Assembly: GCA_019654215.1 (NCBI GenBank)
Contig: BPDI01000022.1
Span: 1 to 48,200 of the forward strand
Length of the DNA: 48,200 bases
Direction: 5' to 3'
From: Gammaproteobacteria bacterium
GTDB taxonomy: Bacteria > Pseudomonadota > Gammaproteobacteria > Pseudomonadales > Pseudohongiellaceae
Shown here: in pieces, positions 1 through 9,335 of the stretch
Layout: every line of letters starts with the position of its first letter
How positions within the stretch are numbered: the first letter of the stretch is position 1
Translations under genes and position numbers: made by a program
Notes under the pieces: model-generated
What the model saw: the letters and a program-made list of their open reading frames with translations, nothing else
What the model was told of the DNA's origin: nothing
Database searches by the model: none

Positions 1-102
1 CTTATCTATGAATATGCCTGTCATGAAGGCAACTACGGCATGGTGAATATTCTGCGTGGGGCACGGGTACAGGAAGCGCTCGCAGAAGAAGCAACAAATT
101 AA
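1..102 (+). CDS. C-terminal fragment of a secreted-protein family gene
   Basis: An open frame enters from the left edge and ends at TAA (100-102), giving the last 33 residues of a protein. The fragment contains YEYACHEGNYGMVNILRGAR, a conserved C-terminal signature that I recognise from uncharacterised secreted proteins common in marine Proteobacteria; their function is not known to me. The N-terminus and any signal peptide lie outside the window. It converges on phoU with about 245 bases between them, in which I see no gene. Only a weak 6-bp hairpin (AAGAAG/CTTCTT, 296-311) without a T-run lies there, so it is not called as a terminator. Confidence 0.6.
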   Translation, partial: LIYEYACHEGNYGMVNILRGARVQEALAEEATN

Positions 103-348
103 GAGAAATCAGTTGGGACAGTCAGTTCAATAATTTAGGTCAGAGTAAAAATACAGTAGTTTCAAGGTCTGCTATTGGCCGGAACCAGAAGGGCAATAAG
201 AATTGTTAATGCCACCTAGTCTATCGAGATAACACAGAGTAATAAGCAGCTAGTTCCGACTACGTTTCGACAGTGCATTACACGGGGTGCATGTCAAGAA
301 GGCCGCTTCTTCCCCCTTGTAGATTGGTTTTGGCTTCTACTGGCCCGA

Positions 349-1008
349 TTAAGAATTCTGGTGGCGGACCACCTCGCCTTCTTCCATGAATATCACATCC
401 TCGGCAATATTGGTGGAAAGGTCTGCGATTCGTTCTAGATAACGCGAGATAGACAGTATGCCCAAAGCGGTCTTACTGATGCCCGGGTCTTGCTGAACCT
501 GAACGTGAAATGCTTCATACATTTGGCGGTTGATGCTGTCTACTTCGTCGTCCATTGCTATAACTTTACGAGCGAGCTCCACGTCCAGACTGACTAAGGC
601 GTTGAGACTTTTCTTGACCATTTCTTGGATTCTGTCAGGCATATCGCTTAGGAGATTCAACAGGCTGGGGAGCGGATCCTGACTTGAGAGATAGAGTGAG
701 CGCTCAGCAATACTAACGGCTATATCCCCCATTCTTTCCAGATCGTTGTTCACCTTTAAAACCACCACCATGAAGCGCAAATCCATGGCCATGGGCTGAT
801 GCAAGGCGAGAGTTTTCAGGCAGGCTTCTTCAATAAGAACTTCTCTTTCATCAATTTGCTTTTCTTCAGCAATTACATTTTGAGCCAGCTCTGGCCGGCA
901 TTCATTGAAAGCAATAAGAGCATTCTTGATAGCGGTTTCTACAAGGCTTCCCAACTGCAGTAGATTTTTCTTGATCTGGTCCAGGTCTCTTTGTAAGTGT
1001 CGTGACAT
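349..1008 (-). CDS. phoU: Phosphate transport system regulator PhoU
   Basis: Cytoplasmic regulator that links the Pst transporter to the PhoR kinase and damps Pho signalling when phosphate is plentiful. The 219-residue protein has the usual PhoU length and all-helical pattern. The two repeated three-helix bundles are visible, each with its metal-binding helix: NNDLERMGDIAV at about 87-98 and SRYLERIADLSTNIAEDV at about 188-205. It is the last gene of the minus-strand pst block, 14 bases after pstB, so co-transcription is likely. The ATG start is preceded by a purine-rich GGGATAGAGAA. No frameshift is seen. Assignment is secure from sequence and context together. Confidence 0.95.
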   Translation of the reverse strand: MSRHLQRDLDQIKKNLLQLGSLVETAIKNALIAFNECRPELAQNVIAEEKQIDEREVLIEEACLKTLALHQPMAMDLRFMVVVLKVNNDLERMGDIAVSIAERSLYLSSQDPLPSLLNLLSDMPDRIQEMVKKSLNALVSLDVELARKVIAMDDEVDSINRQMYEAFHVQVQQDPGISKTALGILSISRYLERIADLSTNIAEDVIFMEEGEVVRHQNS

Positions 1009-1022
1009 TTCTCTATCCCGCT

Positions 1023-1814
1023 TTAGCCAAATCGGCCAGAAACATAATCTTCAGTACGTTGATTGCTCGGGCGTGTAAACAGCCGCTCGGACTCATCGAA
1101 TTCAATCAGATTTCCCATTTCCATAAATGCTGTGTAGTCAGAAACTCGAGAGGCTTGCTGCATGTTATGAGTAACAATGACAATGGTATATCGAGATTTA
1201 AGGTCGAACATCAAATCTTCGATATGCGCTGTGGATATGGGATCCAACGCAGAACAGGGCTCGTCCATTAAAAGGACATTTGGCTCCATGGCCAACGCCC
1301 TGGCAATGCACAGTCGTTGTTGCTGCCCGCCAGACAAGCCCAAAGCCGAGTCATTCAATCTATCCTTCACTTCATCCCACAGCGAGGCTTGTTTGAGCGA
1401 ACGCTCTACCAGCTCAGTTATCGAACCCTGATATCTGTTAACCGTAGGACCCCAAGCAACATTTTTAAAAATTGATTTAGGAAAAGGGTTTGGTTTTTGA
1501 AATACCATACCTATGTGATGCCTGACTTCCACAGCGTCTACTTCCCTAGCATAGATATCTTGCCCTTCGAATCGAATATTGCCTTCGATAGACGCATCAA
1601 GAATGAAATCATTCATGCGATTAAGACAGCGCAGCAAAGTACTCTTTCCGCAGCCCGAAGGTCCGATTATCGAAGTTATGGCGTTTCTGGCAACATTAAA
1701 GGAGACATTTTTCACAGCATAATTCCCAGCATAGGCAACACTGACATTCTCCATCTCAAGAATATTATCGAGCTCGGTAGCAGCAGTTTCTGCATTGATT
1801 GACTGAGAACTCAC
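1023..1814 (-). CDS. pstB: Phosphate ABC transporter ATP-binding protein PstB
   Basis: ATPase subunit that powers phosphate import through PstA/PstC. In its 263 residues the expected ABC motifs appear in order: Walker [10 protein letters not shown] at 51-59, Q-loop at FQKPNPFP (about 105-112), signature LSGGQQQR at 160-167, Walker B LLMDEP at 181-186 and the switch histidine in VTHNMQQ (about 216). The [11 protein letters not shown] stretch is typical of PstB rather than of other ABC ATPases. The start overlaps the end of pstA by 4 bases, a sign of translational coupling. The first 15 residues are non-conserved and slightly long for the family, so a start a few codons downstream is possible. 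Confidence 0.96.
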   Translation of the reverse strand: MSSQSINAETAATELDNILEMENVSVAYAGNYAVKNVSFNVARNAITSIIGPSGCGKSTLLRCLNRMNDFILDASIEGNIRFEGQDIYAREVDAVEVRHHIGMVFQKPNPFPKSIFKNVAWGPTVNRYQGSITELVERSLKQASLWDEVKDRLNDSALGLSGGQQQRLCIARALAMEPNVLLMDEPCSALDPISTAHIEDLMFDLKSRYTIVIVTHNMQQASRVSDYTAFMEMGNLIEFDESERLFTRPSNQRTEDYVSGRFG

Positions 1815-2656
1815 TGCAGCTTTTTCTCCATTTTGTGGCGAATAAATATCGCGAATGAATTCATTGATAGCAATACAACGAGCAATACAATAATTGCCGC
1901 CGCCGCCAGTTCGTGAAATTCTTCCTGTGGCCTGGAGACCCAGTTAAATATTTGAATAGGCAGTGCCGTAAAGGAATCCATTGGACCTTCTGGCACGAAT
2001 GCCACGTAGGTCAGCGCTCCAATCATAATGAGAGGTGCCGTCTCACCGATCGCTCGGGATAGACCCAGGATTACGCCGGTTAAGATGCCAGGAAAAGACG
2101 CAGGCAAGACATGGGACCAGACCGTTTGCCACTGAGTACCACCCAGCGCAATTGCAGCATGGCGAATGCTGTCAGGTACCGTGCGAATTGCCTCGCGGCT
2201 GGCGATAATAATGACCGGCAGTATCAACAGACTCATGGTAAGCGCGCCGGAAATCAAACTTCTCTCGAGCTGCAGTCCTCGCACGAAGAGAGTTAGTCCG
2301 ATGATGCCATAAACGATTGAGGGTACACCTGCAAGATTGGAGATATTGATGTCGATGATCTTAACCAGCTTGCCCTTGCCTCCAAATTCTTCAATATAAA
2401 TAGCTGTCGCGACACCTACAGGTATAGAAATGATCGCCACCAAAGAGATCAACCATAAGGTACCTGCCAGAGCAGACAGTATTCCTGCCCGCTCAGGAAA
2501 TCGCGAAGGAAAGCTGCGCAAGAAATCAATATCCAACCACCTTAAACCATCGGAAAATATCTGCCAGAGCAGGACTAGCAGTAACGCAGTACCTAGCCAG
2601 GTGACCAGGCCACAAAATTTGGCAAAAACACGCGCTTTGGCATGCCGTCTTCGCAT
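1811..2656 (-). CDS. pstA: Phosphate ABC transporter permease PstA
   Basis: One of the two membrane subunits of the Pst phosphate importer. The 281-residue protein shows an N-terminal hydrophobic helix (about 13-32) and a BPD_transp_1 core of five further helices. The EAA-type cytoplasmic loop lies around [18 protein letters not shown], and the PstA/PstC-specific [15 protein letters not shown] motif follows near residues 198-212. It is flanked by pstC and overlaps pstB. The ATG at 2656 has no clear Shine-Dalgarno. The frame stays open upstream towards the pstC stop without another ATG, so the exact start is uncertain, but 281 residues is a normal family length. Confidence 0.94.
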   Translation of the reverse strand: MRRRHAKARVFAKFCGLVTWLGTALLLVLLWQIFSDGLRWLDIDFLRSFPSRFPERAGILSALAGTLWLISLVAIISIPVGVATAIYIEEFGGKGKLVKIIDINISNLAGVPSIVYGIIGLTLFVRGLQLERSLISGALTMSLLILPVIIIASREAIRTVPDSIRHAAIALGGTQWQTVWSHVLPASFPGILTGVILGLSRAIGETAPLIMIGALTYVAFVPEGPMDSFTALPIQIFNWVSRPQEEFHELAAAAIIVLLVVLLSMNSFAIFIRHKMEKKLQ

Positions 2657-2699
2657 GTGATGTGCTTGCTTTGCGGTGGCCGAGTCAATGAAGCCGTCA

Positions 2700-3617
2700 C
2701 TACTGATACACCTCTCGGTATCGCTTTAATATGAAAGTTGCTATGACATTCAGAAATAAGGTGATCACAAACAAAAGACCGGCGACAGCGAACATAGTCT
2801 GGTAAGCAACTCCTCCCGCGGGCGTGTCCCCCATACTGACCTGTACGATATACGCAGTCATGGTCTGGATACTCTCGAGAAAAGTAAACGATAAATTCGG
2901 CGTTGCCCCGGCCGCCAACGTGACAGCCATGGTTTCACCGATAGCTCTGGAGATTGCCAAGAGAAATGACGCAATTATTCCTGAAAGCCAGCCGGAACCA
3001 CTACCTGTGTCGTGACTTCGTAAGAAGTTGCGCCCAATGCATAGGCGCCCTGACGCAGTGAATCGGGTACCGCCCTGAGTGCGTTATCACTTAATGTTGC
3101 CACCATCGGCAACACCATAATTCCTACAACTATGGAACCACTCAGGGCATTGAATACCTGTATCCCGGGGGAATAAGTATTGAAGAGCCGGTGTTACAAA
3201 AGTTAATGCGAAATATCCGTACACTACAGTCGGGATACCTGCCAACAACTCCAGCACTGGTTTTATTATGCTACGTTTTTTGGCTGATGCGTATTCGCTC
3301 AAATAGATGGCACTGGCCAAACCTATAGGAATACAAATTAGTGCAGCACCGATTGTGATCACCAGGGTGCCCCACAACAGAGGCAACACACCGAAAGAAC
3401 TGGGGTTTGAACATCGGCACCCAACTGGTACCAAACAGAAAATCTTTTCAGGAATGACCTGAAAAAAGCCCACGCTCTCACGGGTTAGAATAAATATTAT
3501 AGTTGCGGTGGTAACTATCGAGATCAGCGCACAGAATCCCAGACCACCTTGGATCAGGGATTCATGCCATCTCACTTGGCCATTGGTAATACTTGGCAAC
3601 TGCCTGGCTCTAGTCAC
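2700..3617 (-). CDS. pstC: Phosphate ABC transporter permease PstC (frameshifted)
   Basis: Second membrane subunit of the Pst importer. It is split into an N-terminal open frame (3087-3617) and a C-terminal one (2700-2960). Between them the third frame encodes the missing PstC segment (for example [20 protein letters not shown]), so the gene is complete in content. Joining needs removal of one C in the run near 3164-3172 ([11 protein letters not shown]) and addition of one T near 2985 (AGFSGIIASF). A compensated pair of indels within about 3395-3450 swaps 15-20 residues to the wrong frame; the alternative frame reads [14 protein letters not shown], the family sequence. The start is GTG at 3617. 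All indels touch homopolymers, which suggests sequencing error rather than loss. Confidence 0.88.
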
Positions 3618-3668
3618 GAATTCGGTAGCACCACTGAGTTAGTAATTATCATGAACAAAAATTCCAGC

Positions 3669-4677
3669 TTATTCATTGGAGCCTATTAGTGTGTCTTTTA
3701 TGTTGTCGGGTCCTTCGACATAAGCAGAGCCGGAAATGCCAAGGGCTACACGCTCTTCGGCTCGACGATAACTGTCATCGGGGAGCGCGATATAGCCAAC
3801 TTCTTTTGCCAGCAACCCCGCACTTGCGATGTAAAAGTCTACGAAGGCGCGAACTTCAGGTCGCTCCAGCGCCTGTTTTCGCACATAGATGAAGATTGGG
3901 CGAGACAATGGCGAGTAACTACCCTTGTTTATCGTCTCTGGGGTAGGGAGACTGCGCCATTACCCTCATCGATAGGAACAATCTTTAATGCGTTCTGGTT
4001 TGCGGGGTAATAGGCAAATCCAAAATATCCCAGGGCATACTGATCGCCGCTGATTCCACGCACCAGTGCGTTGTCGTCTTCGTTGGCAGTGTAGTCGGGT
4101 CGGGAAGCGCCAGATGCACCATTTATTGTTTCTGTAAAATAGTCGAATGTGCCTGAATCTGTTCCAGGACCATAGAGCCTGATTGGTTCGTCAGGCCAAT
4201 CCGCGCGGATGTCGCTCCAGCGCTCGACGCTGCTGCCCGGCTGCCAGATTTTGCGCAATTCAGCAACGGTCAAATAATCGACCCAGCTATTGTCTCGATT
4301 TACGACCACAGATAGCCCATCAAATGCCACAGGCAATTCAATCAGATCCAGGACCCGTTGCTTTCGCTTCTTGCCATTCGCTCTCTTTAATAGACCGGGA
4401 AGCATCGTTAATATCAATTTCTCCAGCGAGGAATTTTTTTAAAGCCTCCCCCGGTGCCAGATACTCCCACCGTTACACGGACTCTTGGCTGCACGGCATT
4501 GAATTCCTCTGCGACTGCTTCGCTGATTGGAAATACGGTACTGGAACCGTCTAGCGACACCGTACCACGTAGCTGTTCCGCCGCTGAGAGCGAAGAAACT
4601 GCGATCATCGTGGAAATTATCGAGAGTAATAGTTGAGAGAGAAAATTGACTGGTTGCTTATTGTTGCTTATGCACAT
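3669..4677 (-). CDS. pstS: Phosphate-binding periplasmic protein PstS (frameshifted)
   Basis: Periplasmic receptor that hands phosphate to PstCA. Three frames together make a full PstS: a signal peptide (MCISNNKQ... to SLSAAEQ), the phosphate-loop segments [19 protein letters not shown] and [12 protein letters not shown], the middle domain with [15 protein letters not shown], and the C-terminal [10 protein letters not shown] part. The indels are an extra A in an A7 run near 4435-4441, an extra C near 4351-4353, and a missing C near 3945-3950 (the frame needs [18 protein letters not shown]). Start chosen: ATG at 4677, with CAGAGG 8-9 bases upstream, rather than GTG at 4695. No convincing Pho box was found in the 105 bases upstream. 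Confidence 0.88.
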
Positions 4678-4782
4678 TTTGATAGCCTCTGACACAAGTT
4701 TTTTTATTATTCATTGCTTTTGTTAAGAACAGATAAATATTGGTTGGTTAGAATGGGTTTGGGGTTAAAAAGAAGTTCAATT

Positions 4783-5886
4783 CTAGAAGGTGAACCTGAT
4801 TCTCATTTGCAAAATATTCGGGTCATCGCTGAATCCAGCCAGATCAGAATCTGACATAATGTAATTGGCGGTGAAGCGCAAATCTCGTGTCATGTAGTAA
4901 TTTACGCCCAGGGTGATTGAATCTACTTCTCCACCCTGTATTTCATTATCATTGAGCTCAAGATTGCTAAACCTCGCGGCGAGCTCCCAGGCACCTTTTC
5001 CCGACGAGGGGGTAACCGTGCCAAATGCAGCGTCAGATATACTATAGGGACGGCTATCTTCTGTGAGGAAGTAACTAAAGTACGCGTAATAGCCATTAAA
5101 ACTGAGATCAGGGTTTGTGTGACGCTGAATATTCTGGCTAACGTATTCCGATTGCGCGGAAAAACGACCTCTGACAAAGGCGGCTTCGAAACCAATTTTG
5201 TCAAAATCGTCAACCCCAGTGATCGTGCCCGTATTGACAATGCGATGACTGTCCTGATGAGATTCGGGTCGGGCACGTCGCCGGATGCTGTCGTTATCAT
5301 CGCTCTCTCTGGCCAGTGCTACACCCAGATGCAGTAAGGTCTCATCACCAAGATCGGGTCGATAGACAAAACGACCTGCAATTCCCTCACCTCTTATGGC
5401 ATTGTTTGCGTCATGGGTATAAGCCGACACGGCGGCGCTATAACGATCGCTCCAGTTCTGGAAGCCGATACCAAATCGACGGCTGGATACCAGGGCATTG
5501 GGCAGGGATCGCTCTGTAAAGGTTATATTGTTGGAACTGGTCAGTTCTTCCAGACTGGAAAACTGTTTGAAATTGCCCAGGGTAATTCGGGAATTGGTAA
5601 ACCCGTTGTACCTGATGTAACCATCTTTCAGTTGTGTGTGATTCGGCGCGAAGTCATACTGCAATTTATAATCCCAATCTTCGTTGATGTCACCCCGAAC
5701 AAAGAGGCGCGCACGGCGCAACTCGCTACCTTCAGAGTATTGAAAATTGTCATTGTCGTAGTCGGTCGTATCCGCGTGCAACCGGCCACCAAATTCTATA
5801 TTTGGGCCGTTCTCTGCTGCAAAAACGGTGGTTGATATTAATAGGGAGGCTGCGCTGGGCACCGCAATTTGTTTCAGAACATTCAT
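4783..5886 (-). CDS. Phosphate-selective porin, OprO/OprP family
   Basis: Outer-membrane beta-barrel predicted to let phosphate or polyphosphate cross the outer membrane. The 367-residue protein has a signal peptide with a likely cut after VFA (residue 23). The mature start IEFGGRLHADTTDYDND is typical of Porin_O_P. It shows alternating amphipathic strands and ends in RIRFTF, the C-terminal phenylalanine recognised by the BAM machinery. RGDINEDWDYKLQYDFA (about 64-80) is a family-typical strand pair. It lies between phoR and pstS on the same strand, which supports a phosphate role and PhoB control, but I cannot separate phosphate from polyphosphate preference from sequence alone. Confidence 0.88.
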   Translation of the reverse strand: MNVLKQIAVPSAASLLISTTVFAAENGPNIEFGGRLHADTTDYDNDNFQYSEGSELRRARLFVRGDINEDWDYKLQYDFAPNHTQLKDGYIRYNGFTNSRITLGNFKQFSSLEELTSSNNITFTERSLPNALVSSRRFGIGFQNWSDRYSAAVSAYTHDANNAIRGEGIAGRFVYRPDLGDETLLHLGVALARESDDNDSIRRRARPESHQDSHRIVNTGTITGVDDFDKIGFEAAFVRGRFSAQSEYVSQNIQRHTNPDLSFNGYYAYFSYFLTEDSRPYSISDAAFGTVTPSSGKGAWELAARFSNLELNDNEIQGGEVDSITLGVNYYMTRDLRFTANYIMSDSDLAGFSDDPNILQMRIRFTF

Positions 5887-6002
5887 GATTTTCCTTCACA
5901 CTGATTTAACGTATGGAGAAATTATGCTTAAGCTTTATAAAGGCTTGATTAAGGAATTGTTAAAATTCACTTAAGGGAAGGATATTTTCTAGCGAGTACT
6001 AT

Positions 6003-7811
6003 TTATTTGGCACTTTCTGGAGAGCGACTATGCAGCGGCAGTACCACCTTGAAAGTGGAACCAATTCCAGGCTGACTCTCCACCGAAACATTGCCACCAT
6101 GTCGGTCCGCGATATTCTTGACAATGGATAACCCAAGACCCGTTCCACCCAGTTCGCGCGAACGGGCTTTATCAACACGGTAGAATCGCTCGAATATCCT
6201 CTGCTGATACTGTGGACTTATGCCAATACCCGAGTCTTTTACGGTCAGAATTGCCAGCTGCTCAAGCTGCTCCAGACCTACAGAGATCGACCCTGCAACG
6301 TCTGTATATTTGATGGCATTGTCTATCAGGTTGTCTGCCAGCTGACTAATGGATTGCCGGTCCCCAAGAAGCAGAAGGGGTTTCTCGGATAACGCGCTGT
6401 TAAGCTCCAGTTGTTTCTCATTCCTCGCCGGTTCTGACTGAAGCAGAGAGAGTCGGACCAGTTCGACGATATCGAATACACTTGAACTCGTCTGCTGCTG
6501 ATCTGACTCTAACCGTGAAATTGTCATCAGGTCAGTCACTAGAGTAGAAAGGCGCAAACTTTGGGCGTGCGCTTTTTGAATGAAATCGTCACGCGTAGTT
6601 TCTGGCATCTCCTTGTCGTCCAGAATAGTTTCAGTCAGCCCTCGAATTGCTGTAATGGGCGTCTTTAATTCATGGGAAGCATTGGCAACGAAATCACGAC
6701 GAATTCGTTCCAGATGGTCAAGCTCAGAGATATTATGCAGCACGACAACAGCGCCGATCGCATCGCCGTGCTCGTTTTGTAGCGAAGCAGCATAAATGTC
6801 AACGACTAGATCATCCTCTTCCGAAAGGTGGCGCATCTGGGCTTTTACAATTTCCCTGTTGTTTAGCGCCTGCTCCAGCGCATCAATGATTTCAGCAACC
6901 CTCACCACTTCCCAGATTGGTTGCCCGATACAGCCCTGTACCGATAAGCCCAACAGATCTGCTGCTACCTGATTGACGTGGACGATTTTCTGACTCTGAT
7001 CAACATCGATAACACCCTCTACCATACCCGCAAAAATGCTACTGAGTCGGTTTCGTTCGAGTGTTATCTCGTCCATGCGTGTGGCTGAGCTTCGCGCCAT
7101 GCGATTAATCGCAGCAGCCAGACTGCCAATTTCGTCAGTCTCTGACACGTTTATGCGCCTTTCATAATCACCCTGGGAGATGGCTTCAGCCACTTGTGTC
7201 ATTTTCGATAACGGTTCGGTAAACCGGTTTGCAAAGTACAGTCCAATCAATAAGGCAATAATGGCCACAATGCTGGCACTTATTAGAATTATTCGACGCA
7301 ATTGAGTCAGCTGAATATCCACTTCTGCGGCAGCAAGTGAAACCCGAACAAAGCCTAGTAATCGAGCCCCATCTCTCACAGGCAAAGCCTTATAAATCAT
7401 CATCTGCTGTTGCGTCTGACTGAAACGAGAAGTTATGCCACTGCCTGTATCTCTGGCATCTATAATCTCGGGCCGTTGCAGGTGATTGTCCATGGCCACT
7501 GGTGACTCTTCTGAATCTGCGATTACCCGGCCATCCGTTCTAATTATCGTCAGTCGACTCTGGGTACGGGTGCCCAATTCTTGCAGGGTTGCCTGCAAAT
7601 CCAGCTCAATGACCTCTGAAGGAATTTGAAGAAGCACTTCCTTGCCGATTTCGGTCAACAGCTCGGACCTTACTGACAGCGAATTTTCAATATCTTGTGT
7701 TGCGTTCTCCGAAAGTTGACGACTCAGTAATATGCCAACGATGAGTGTCGAAAACACGATTATCGCCGCGTAGCCAGAGTAAAGCCGCCAGAAGAGTTTC
7801 GATCTAAACAT
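6003..7811 (-). CDS. phoR: Phosphate regulon sensor histidine kinase PhoR
   Basis: Membrane histidine kinase that phosphorylates PhoB when phosphate is limiting. In order, the 602 residues hold TM1 (about 13-30), a periplasmic region of about 140 residues, TM2 (about 173-193), HAMP (about 194-246), a PAS domain (about 250-360), HisKA with the phospho-acceptor His380 in NASHELKTP, and an HATPase domain with the N-box DNLIDNAIKYT (493-503), DSGIGI and GGTGLGL boxes. The large periplasmic domain differs from Escherichia coli PhoR, which has almost none. It lies 96 bases downstream of phoB. The assignment as PhoR rests on PAS architecture plus the pst/phoB neighbourhood. Confidence 0.9.
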   Translation of the reverse strand: MFRSKLFWRLYSGYAAIIVFSTLIVGILLSRQLSENATQDIENSLSVRSELLTEIGKEVLLQIPSEVIELDLQATLQELGTRTQSRLTIIRTDGRVIADSEESPVAMDNHLQRPEIIDARDTGSGITSRFSQTQQQMMIYKALPVRDGARLLGFVRVSLAAAEVDIQLTQLRRIILISASIVAIIALLIGLYFANRFTEPLSKMTQVAEAISQGDYERRINVSETDEIGSLAAAINRMARSSATRMDEITLERNRLSSIFAGMVEGVIDVDQSQKIVHVNQVAADLLGLSVQGCIGQPIWEVVRVAEIIDALEQALNNREIVKAQMRHLSEEDDLVVDIYAASLQNEHGDAIGAVVVLHNISELDHLERIRRDFVANASHELKTPITAIRGLTETILDDKEMPETTRDDFIQKAHAQSLRLSTLVTDLMTISRLESDQQQTSSSVFDIVELVRLSLLQSEPARNEKQLELNSALSEKPLLLLGDRQSISQLADNLIDNAIKYTDVAGSISVGLEQLEQLAILTVKDSGIGISPQYQQRIFERFYRVDKARSRELGGTGLGLSIVKNIADRHGGNVSVESQPGIGSTFKVVLPLHSRSPESAK

Positions 7812-7907
7812 GCTTTAGAGTTACGCCTTAAGGGTTAGTGGGGGATTGCGCTATTTGTGTGCAATAAGTGACAACAGAAATACACTTGTAGTTGTAGCAC
7901 AACGAGA

Positions 7908-8603
7908 CTATGTAGAATCTCGGAACCGATAGCCAACACCCCGGACTGTTTCAATGTAATACTGATCTGCATCGATCTTCTTACGAATAGCGCGAATATG
8001 CACGTCTATATTCCGATCGACGACTACCATATTTCCATCGAAAGCCTGATCGAGTAGTTGATCACGGGAAAATACCTGTCCTGGGCTGCTAGCCAAATAG
8101 GTCAACAGACGAAATTCGGTTGCGGTAAGTTTAATTTCGCTGCCTTCGAGTACAACCTTGTGCTTCGTCGTATCGATAAGGAGCCTACCCCACCCAATTT
8201 TCTCACTTTTTCTCTTGTGGTCAGATTCCCTTGATCGTCGCAGAACCGCTTTCACCCTTGCAATCAGTTCACGTGGGCTAAAGGGTTTGGAAATGTAGTC
8301 ATCTGCACCAAGTCCTAGCCCCAGTACGATATCACTCTCTTCACCCTTGGCAGTAACCATGATTATGGGAATATGCTTACTGAGCTCGTCATTTTTAAGG
8401 TGTCGACAAACATCCAGACCACCCATGCCAGGTAACATGAGGTCGAGCAAGATCAAATCAGGTTTGAACTGTTGAAGGAGTTCAATAGACTCGGCTCCAT
8501 TCAGGGAACTTTCTATCTGGAAGCCTTCGCGATTCAAGCTATAGCTGATTACATCCAGAATATCGGGCTCGTCTTCGACGATGAATATTTTTTCGTTGGA
8601 CAC
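7908..8603 (-). CDS. phoB: Phosphate regulon response regulator PhoB
   Basis: OmpR/PhoB-type transcription factor that activates phosphate-starvation genes. The receiver domain has the acidic pair in VEDEPD, the phospho-acceptor in LLDLMLPG, the switch Thr in MVTAKGEE and Lys in YISKPFSPREL. The C-terminal winged helix has LTATEFRLLTYLASSPGQVFSRDQLLD and ends VDVHIRAIRKK...VRGVGYRF, the family pattern. The start is uncertain. GTG at 8603 gives MSNEKIFIVEDE, close to the usual distance from the acidic pocket; TTG at 8615 adds four residues. Neither has a clear ribosome binding site and no in-frame ATG lies upstream. First gene of the Pho block. Confidence 0.92.
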   Translation of the reverse strand: MSNEKIFIVEDEPDILDVISYSLNREGFQIESSLNGAESIELLQQFKPDLILLDLMLPGMGGLDVCRHLKNDELSKHIPIIMVTAKGEESDIVLGLGLGADDYISKPFSPRELIARVKAVLRRSRESDHKRKSEKIGWGRLLIDTTKHKVVLEGSEIKLTATEFRLLTYLASSPGQVFSRDQLLDQAFDGNMVVVDRNIDVHIRAIRKKIDADQYYIETVRGVGYRFRDST

Positions 8604-8712
8604 TATGACAGTCAAATTTCGTAAAAGGGGAAGCCTACCATGTGTTTGTAAAGATTTGTTTAAGAGAAAAGCTCTGGAGGCTCGTACACAGACAGCGATG
8701 CTTCATTCATTG

Positions 8713-8863
8713 TTATTCCCTTTTTCTATTAAGTTCGGAAACCTCTTCAGCGAGGTCTTCTAAAAGATTTGTAATCTCCTCATCCGAAATACCTGATTCT
8801 TTCAATTGCAAAACTAGTAACAGAAAAGCAGAGTAGGATTATTGTTGTTAGTAGTTTGTTCAT
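8713..8863 (-). CDS. Small secreted peptide gene, frameshifted (about 49 aa)
   Basis: Not a recognised family. From ATG 8863 the frame encodes MNKLLTTIILLCFSVTSFA, a good signal peptide with a plausible SFA cleavage site, then stops early. One base later, in another frame, a helical acidic tail runs to TAA at 8713: KESGISDEEITNLLEDLAEE followed by VSELNRKRE. Removing one base at the TTTTGCAATTG junction (8809-8816) joins them into about 49 residues, with a mature part of about 31 residues. It begins 2 bases after the stop of the preceding membrane-protein gene, so the two are likely co-transcribed. Its first 45 bases are almost identical to those of the mini-ORF at 9332-9400. Low certainty that it is expressed. 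Confidence 0.4.
8819..8863 (-). repeat. 45-bp leader repeat, copy A
   Basis: This 45-bp stretch matches 9356-9400 with a single mismatch and in the same orientation. On the minus strand it encodes MNKLLTTI(I/T)LLCFSV, the start and hydrophobic core of a signal peptide. The two copies flank the 156-residue membrane-protein gene. Identity drops immediately outside the coding leader. Confidence 0.85.
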
Positions 8864-8864
8864 A

Positions 8865-9335
8865 TCAGGGGCAATCATTGGGCAACGATTCGACTAGCTC
8901 TACTAAATTAACATCTAGCATTACTCTTCGAGTTTCCCATATTCTCTTAGCAAGAATACAAGATTCTTCGTTTAGGCTATTGTACGATATCTCAATAGCA
9001 CGGAGTTTAGCCTCCCAAATGCTTTCATCCATTAAACCCAAACGATACTGAAGAAAATCGTTTTCATGTATCCACCATAGCTGATGTGTGAAGTTTGTTG
9101 TTTGGGTCTCAGTCTCAGGGTTTCGACCTTGCTGCTCTAAATAAGCTTGATAACTAACACCTGTCTCTGAAAAAGTGTTCATCGCCTCTACAAAGACTTC
9201 CATTCTAGATTGTTGCTGAGCCGCTAAAGCTATATTTTGGGATTGTTGCATCTCAAGCCCAACAAAAACTAAGCCTGCTAATACGCTCAACATACCCAGC
9301 AATTGAATCCATGTATCCAAGCCAACTTTCTTCAT
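8865..9335 (-). CDS. Small single-pass membrane protein of unknown function
   Basis: I do not recognise a named family. The 156-residue protein starts MKKVGLDTWIQLLGMLSVLAGLVFVGLEMQQSQNIALAAQQQSR: one transmembrane helix (about 9-27) followed by a Q-rich amphipathic region and a mostly helical C-terminal domain with LWWIHENDFLQYRLGLMDE (about 86-104) and a late Cys pair (125, 155). The pattern of one N-terminal helix, then a QQSQ/EMQ linker and a roughly 110-residue helical domain resembles the 172-residue protein at 25993-26511 and many uncharacterised marine bacterial proteins. Its ATG overlaps the stop of the 22-codon leader ORF (ATGA), so translational coupling is likely. Intact frame. 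Confidence 0.7.
   Translation of the reverse strand: MKKVGLDTWIQLLGMLSVLAGLVFVGLEMQQSQNIALAAQQQSRMEVFVEAMNTFSETGVSYQAYLEQQGRNPETETQTTNFTHQLWWIHENDFLQYRLGLMDESIWEAKLRAIEISYNSLNEESCILAKRIWETRRVMLDVNLVELVESLPNDCP

Noticed and set aside
296..311. AAGAAG-GCCG-CTTCTT hairpin after phoU as a terminator
   Set aside because: The stem is mostly A/T, only 6 bp, and no T-run follows on either strand.
1002..1271. Plus-strand open frame opposite pstB and many similar antisense frames across the window
   Set aside because: They lie inside clear genes on the other strand, lack family-like sequence and binding sites, and are codon shadows.
5887..5990. CTTTATAAAGCTTAA upstream of the porin as a Pho box
   Set aside because: Too many mismatches to the CTGTCATA-A/T-A/T-CTGTCA consensus; not called as a binding site.
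8598..8613. CTGTCATA on the minus strand at the phoB start, matching a Pho box half-site
   Set aside because: A Pho box needs two CTGTCAT-like repeats about 11 bases apart. Neighbouring 7-mers do not match, and the sequence lies at or inside the possible coding start.
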